The position numbers were made by a program, and so were the translations under genes. DNA of 8,720 nucleotides from Deltaproteobacteria bacterium (lineage in GTDB: Bacteria > Desulfobacterota > Desulfobacteria > Desulfobacterales > Desulfosalsimonadaceae). The notes beneath the pieces were generated by a model, which saw nothing but the letters and a program-made list of their open reading frames with translations, had not been told where the DNA came from and made no database searches. How positions within the stretch are numbered: position 1 is the stretch's first letter; each line of letters opens with the position of its first letter. Positions 7,533 to 8,720 of this stretch are shown here, piece after piece. Location: NCBI GenBank assembly GCA_024280875.1, contig JAJRPH010000251.1, forward strand, positions 1 through 8,720, read 5' to 3'.

Positions 7533-7548
7533 TACAATTTTTATGCCA
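7533..7548 (-). promoter_or_regulatory. Candidate sigma-54 promoter of the minor pilin operon
   Basis: The minus strand reads TGGCATAAAAATTGTA. This fits the sigma-54 pattern TGGCAyr-N4-TTGCw with correct spacing between the -24 GG and -12 elements; the single weak point is GT in place of GC at -12. The predicted start would be near 7522, giving a ~27-base leader that includes the AGGAGG of the first gene. Sigma-54 with PilR controls pilin genes in Geobacter, Myxococcus and Pseudomonas, so the function fits. No other visible element confirms it. Confidence 0.45.
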
Positions 7549-7573
7549 GATTCTCAAATTATTGTCCGAAAAA

Positions 7574-7602
7574 ATTATTATTTCCTGGAATCGGATTAAC
7601 AA
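7574..7602 (-). promoter_or_regulatory. Alternative sigma-70-like promoter of the operon
   Basis: The minus strand holds TTGTTA (7597-7602), 17 bases, then AATAAT (7574-7579). These match the consensus at four and five of six positions. The region is AT-rich, so such matches arise easily by chance; it is listed as the competing explanation to the sigma-54 site. The -35 element overlaps a small dyad, GGATTAACAATCC (7593-7605). Confidence 0.25.
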
Positions 7603-7619
7603 TCCAGAATTAATATAAA

Positions 7620-7651
7620 TTTTAACAAAGGGGGTATCCACTTTTAACAAA
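7620..7651. repeat. Direct repeat pair TTTTAACAAA, 22-bp period
   Basis: TTTTAACAAA occurs at 7620-7629 and 7642-7651, in the same orientation. The 22-base period is two helical turns, so both copies face the same side of the DNA. They lie about 100-130 bases upstream of the start predicted from the sigma-54-like site, where enhancer-binding activators such as PilR normally bind. The role is inferred from geometry only. Confidence 0.4.
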
Positions 7652-7696
7652 ATTGATTTTATATCGCATGAGAATAACTGAAAATTTTCTTCAAAA

Positions 7697-7744
7697 ACAA
7701 ATAAATAAAAAGCCCTGCTATTAAAAAATTTAATAGCAGGACTT
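7697..7744 (-). terminator. Intrinsic terminator on the minus strand
   Basis: Arms CCTGCTATTAAA (7714-7725) and TTTAATAGCAGG (7729-7740) pair perfectly over 12 bases with a three-base loop, and AAG/CTT outside them adds three more pairs after one mismatch. Read on the minus strand the hairpin is followed by GCTTTTTATTTATTTG, a typical U-rich tail; on the plus strand no such tail follows. It therefore stops transcription coming from the right, upstream of the pilin promoter, and insulates the operon. No gene that would need it is visible on the minus strand between 7745 and 8720. Confidence 0.75.
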
Positions 7745-8100
7745 AAGTTATGTTATATTGAATGAATGGAAATTATTTAATACAGCCGTAGAAGGACGCA
7801 GATTTTTTGATTATTATTCAAATCTAACAAAGGGGACGTTGGAATGAGGTAAAAAAATAGGCACAGTGGACTGCTCAAGAATGTATAGCTGATCAAAATA
7901 TCCATGACTTGAAATCCATTGACAGGAGTATAGTTTTCCTTCAAATATAAATAATTACACATGTGAAGGAAAACTATTTCCAGTCCTTAACCATAATTCA
8001 GCATTTTAGTTTCTTATCTCTGATTTTTGTGTTTTTTTAGCAAAAGAATTATGTTTTTTATTCATATTCAGTTCTGGCTTGTCCAGGTTGGGAAACAACA
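7745..8100. other. Non-coding AT-rich region between operon and broken gene
   Basis: No supported gene is seen here. The only minus-strand open frame (7777-7962) starts inside the palindrome, has no Shine-Dalgarno sequence and reads as low-information hydrophobic sequence. TAACAAAGGGG (7825-7835) repeats an 11-base string found at 7623-7633. The palindrome at 7930-7977 is the main structure. The stretch 7984-8100 should hold the promoter of the plus-strand gene, but no clear -35/-10 pair is visible in its T-rich sequence. Confidence 0.5.
7930..7977. repeat. Long perfect inverted repeat (14-bp arms)
   Basis: ATAGTTTTCCTTCA (7930-7943) is exactly complementary to TGAAGGAAAACTAT (7964-7977) across a 20-base AT-rich spacer. 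The match continues outward imperfectly (GACAGGAGT versus GACTGGAA on the reverse strand), giving a ~65-base dyad from about 7921 to 7985. There is no U-tract on either side, so it is not a terminator. It could be a tiny mobile-element remnant with two ends nearly abutting, or a recombinase/regulator site. Confidence 0.7.
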
Positions 8101-8428
8101 ATGGAACCTTTTGAAATATCAAATGAACAAAGACGGATTTTTATTAATACCGCTCAACTTCACGAAGCTTATATGGATGCATTCACCAAAAAACTCGCCT
8201 TCCGGGGGGGAATGCATTGGAAAAAATCCAAAAACAAAGAATATTTATTTCGCACAATAGATCGACATGGAAATGGCAAAAGCATCGGCCCCAGGTCCCC
8301 GAAAACAGAAATAATTTATCAGGAATTCCACATCAAAAAAAAAGAACTCGGTGCGAACCTCCAAAATCTTAGGGAAAAACTGAAAGAACAAGCCCGTTTA
8401 ACCAAAGCCGTCAAAATCGTGCGTGTCC

Positions 8429-8436
8429 CAAGACTG
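8429..8436. repeat. Left copy of target-site duplication CAAGACTG
   Basis: CAAGACTG directly precedes the insertion and recurs directly after it. It codes the Pro-Arg-Leu of the interrupted gene's RVPRL motif. The two outer bases on each side may belong to the element ends, in which case only the central AGAC was duplicated. Confidence 0.8.
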
Positions 8437-8600
8437 ACAAACTCGTAAAAAGTCAGATTCCGATGGCAAAGAAAAAAGCTCCACCAAATCTTATAATTGG
8501 CGAGGCGCGCAAATCATGAGTAATGATTAGTACTTAGCGTACCATGAAGAAACGAAGGATGAAGCGCAACAAAGAATTTGGACTTTTTACGAAGCCATCA
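8435..8600. mobile_element. MITE-like non-autonomous insertion, ~166 bp
   Basis: The element interrupts the nucleotidyltransferase gene. Its ends are inverted copies: TCGTAAAAAGTC at 8443-8454 and GACTTTTTACGA at 8581-8592, each exactly eight bases from the proposed outer ends TGA and TCA. Similarity continues inward imperfectly to ATTC on both sides. An AATCAT/ATGATT hairpin (8512-8528) sits near the exact centre. It contains no transposase and no plausible gene. If the termini are counted as TGA...TCA the target duplication is AGAC (4 bp); if the element is taken as 8437-8598 it is CAAGACTG (8 bp). Either reading restores the same ancestral gene. I cannot name the transposase family that mobilises it. 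Confidence 0.85.
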
Positions 8601-8606
8601 AGACTG
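8599..8606. repeat. Right copy of target-site duplication CAAGACTG
   Basis: This is the second copy of the octamer found at 8429-8436, immediately before the codons (GTA ACC GCC ATC) with which the nucleotidyltransferase reading resumes. Confidence 0.8.
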
Positions 8607-8720
8607 GTAACCGCCATCCTCAGACTTCTCGAACAACGTCAATTGCTGGGTCGCAATCTGAAGGTGATTGGAACCAATGCCTTATTCGCATACGAAGCTA
8701 TAGCAGGTATTTTTTTTAAA

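Larger units (their letters stand above)
8101..8720 (+). pseudogene. GSU2403-family (NTP_transf_8) nucleotidyltransferase-fold gene, interrupted by insertion
   Basis: The ATG at 8101 opens a frame of 115 codons ending at 8448. Its strings RGGMHWKK, YLFRTIDRHGNGKSIGPRSP, KLKEQARLTKAVKIVRVPRL match the N-terminal part of the GSU2403 nucleotidyltransferase-fold family. Family similarity ends at codon 112 (CTG, 8434-8436); the remaining codons and the stop belong to an inserted element. The family sequence resumes in another frame at 8607 as VTAILRLLEQRQLLGRNLKV, then IGTNALFAYEAIAGIFFK, to the window edge. Joining 8436 to 8607 gives RVPRL-VTAILRLL, continuous and family-like. IGTNALFAYE is the substrate-site Gly-Thr-Asn motif; the catalytic acidic residues should lie beyond the window. 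The 170-base net gain shifts frame, so the product is truncated before the catalytic core. Physiological substrate is unknown for this family. The upstream in-frame region has a stop at 8038 and no other ATG. Confidence 0.85.

Noticed and set aside
7623..7835. TAACAAAGGGG occurring at 7623-7633 and 7825-7835, considered as ends of an inserted element or as transposase-associated sequence
   Set aside because: Only 11 bases match, there are no inverted ends or transposase remains, and the two sites lie on opposite sides of the terminator; chance or a shared motif cannot be excluded.
7777..7962. Minus-strand 61-codon open frame upstream of the orphan terminator
   Set aside because: It starts within the palindrome, lacks a ribosome binding site, and its product shows no recognisable motif; it looks like a chance frame in AT-rich DNA.
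8027..8260. Plus-strand 77-codon frame overlapping the nucleotidyltransferase start
   Set aside because: It overlaps the recognised family sequence in another frame and has no family features of its own.
1..8720. CRISPR arrays, tRNA or rRNA genes
   Set aside because: No regularly spaced repeats and no tRNA-like cloverleaf or rRNA sequence were seen on either strand.

Overview
The window suggests a Gram-negative bacterium, most likely a member of the Desulfobacterota (former Deltaproteobacteria). The reasons are a type IV pilus minor-pilin/PilY1 operon, a PilY1 whose mature N-terminus (CIDLADVPLDT followed by the VWA metal site) resembles forms I associate with that group, a GSU2403-type nucleotidyltransferase gene named after a Geobacter locus, and moderate GC content. 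This assignment comes from family knowledge, not from a database search.

Positions 1-7495 form one minus-strand operon, read from right to left: a GspH/FimT-type pseudopilin (7049-7495), PilW (6269-7003), PilV (5727-6236), PilX (5052-5660), a very large PilY1 (646-4941), a small unrecognised exported protein (194-580), and the start of a DUF4124-like exported protein that runs off the left edge (1-101). Each gene has a visible Shine-Dalgarno sequence and the gaps are about 30-110 bases. The four minor pilins should be processed by prepilin peptidase and assembled as a priming/tip complex, with PilY1 as the secreted tip protein that supports pilus assembly and adhesion. PilY1 is unusual because two tandem golvesin-C-like beta-sandwich modules sit inside its VWA domain, between the DxSxS motif and the rest of the metal site. 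PilV, PilW and PilY1 all carry EF-hand-like DxDGxG loops, which suggests a calcium-dependent tip.

Positions 7496-8100 are non-coding and AT-rich. They hold a candidate sigma-54 promoter just upstream of the first pilin gene, a pair of 10-bp direct repeats about 100-130 bases upstream of the predicted transcript start (a candidate activator site), a minus-strand intrinsic terminator with no obvious gene in front of it, and a long near-perfect palindrome.

Positions 8101-8720 hold a plus-strand GSU2403/NTP_transf_8-type nucleotidyltransferase gene. It is broken by a ~166-bp non-autonomous insertion (MITE-like) with terminal inverted repeats around TCGTAAAAAGTC and a flanking direct repeat CAAGACTG. 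Removing the insertion restores a continuous family-like reading frame to the right edge of the window, so both the insertion point and the ancestral allele can be read directly from the sequence.
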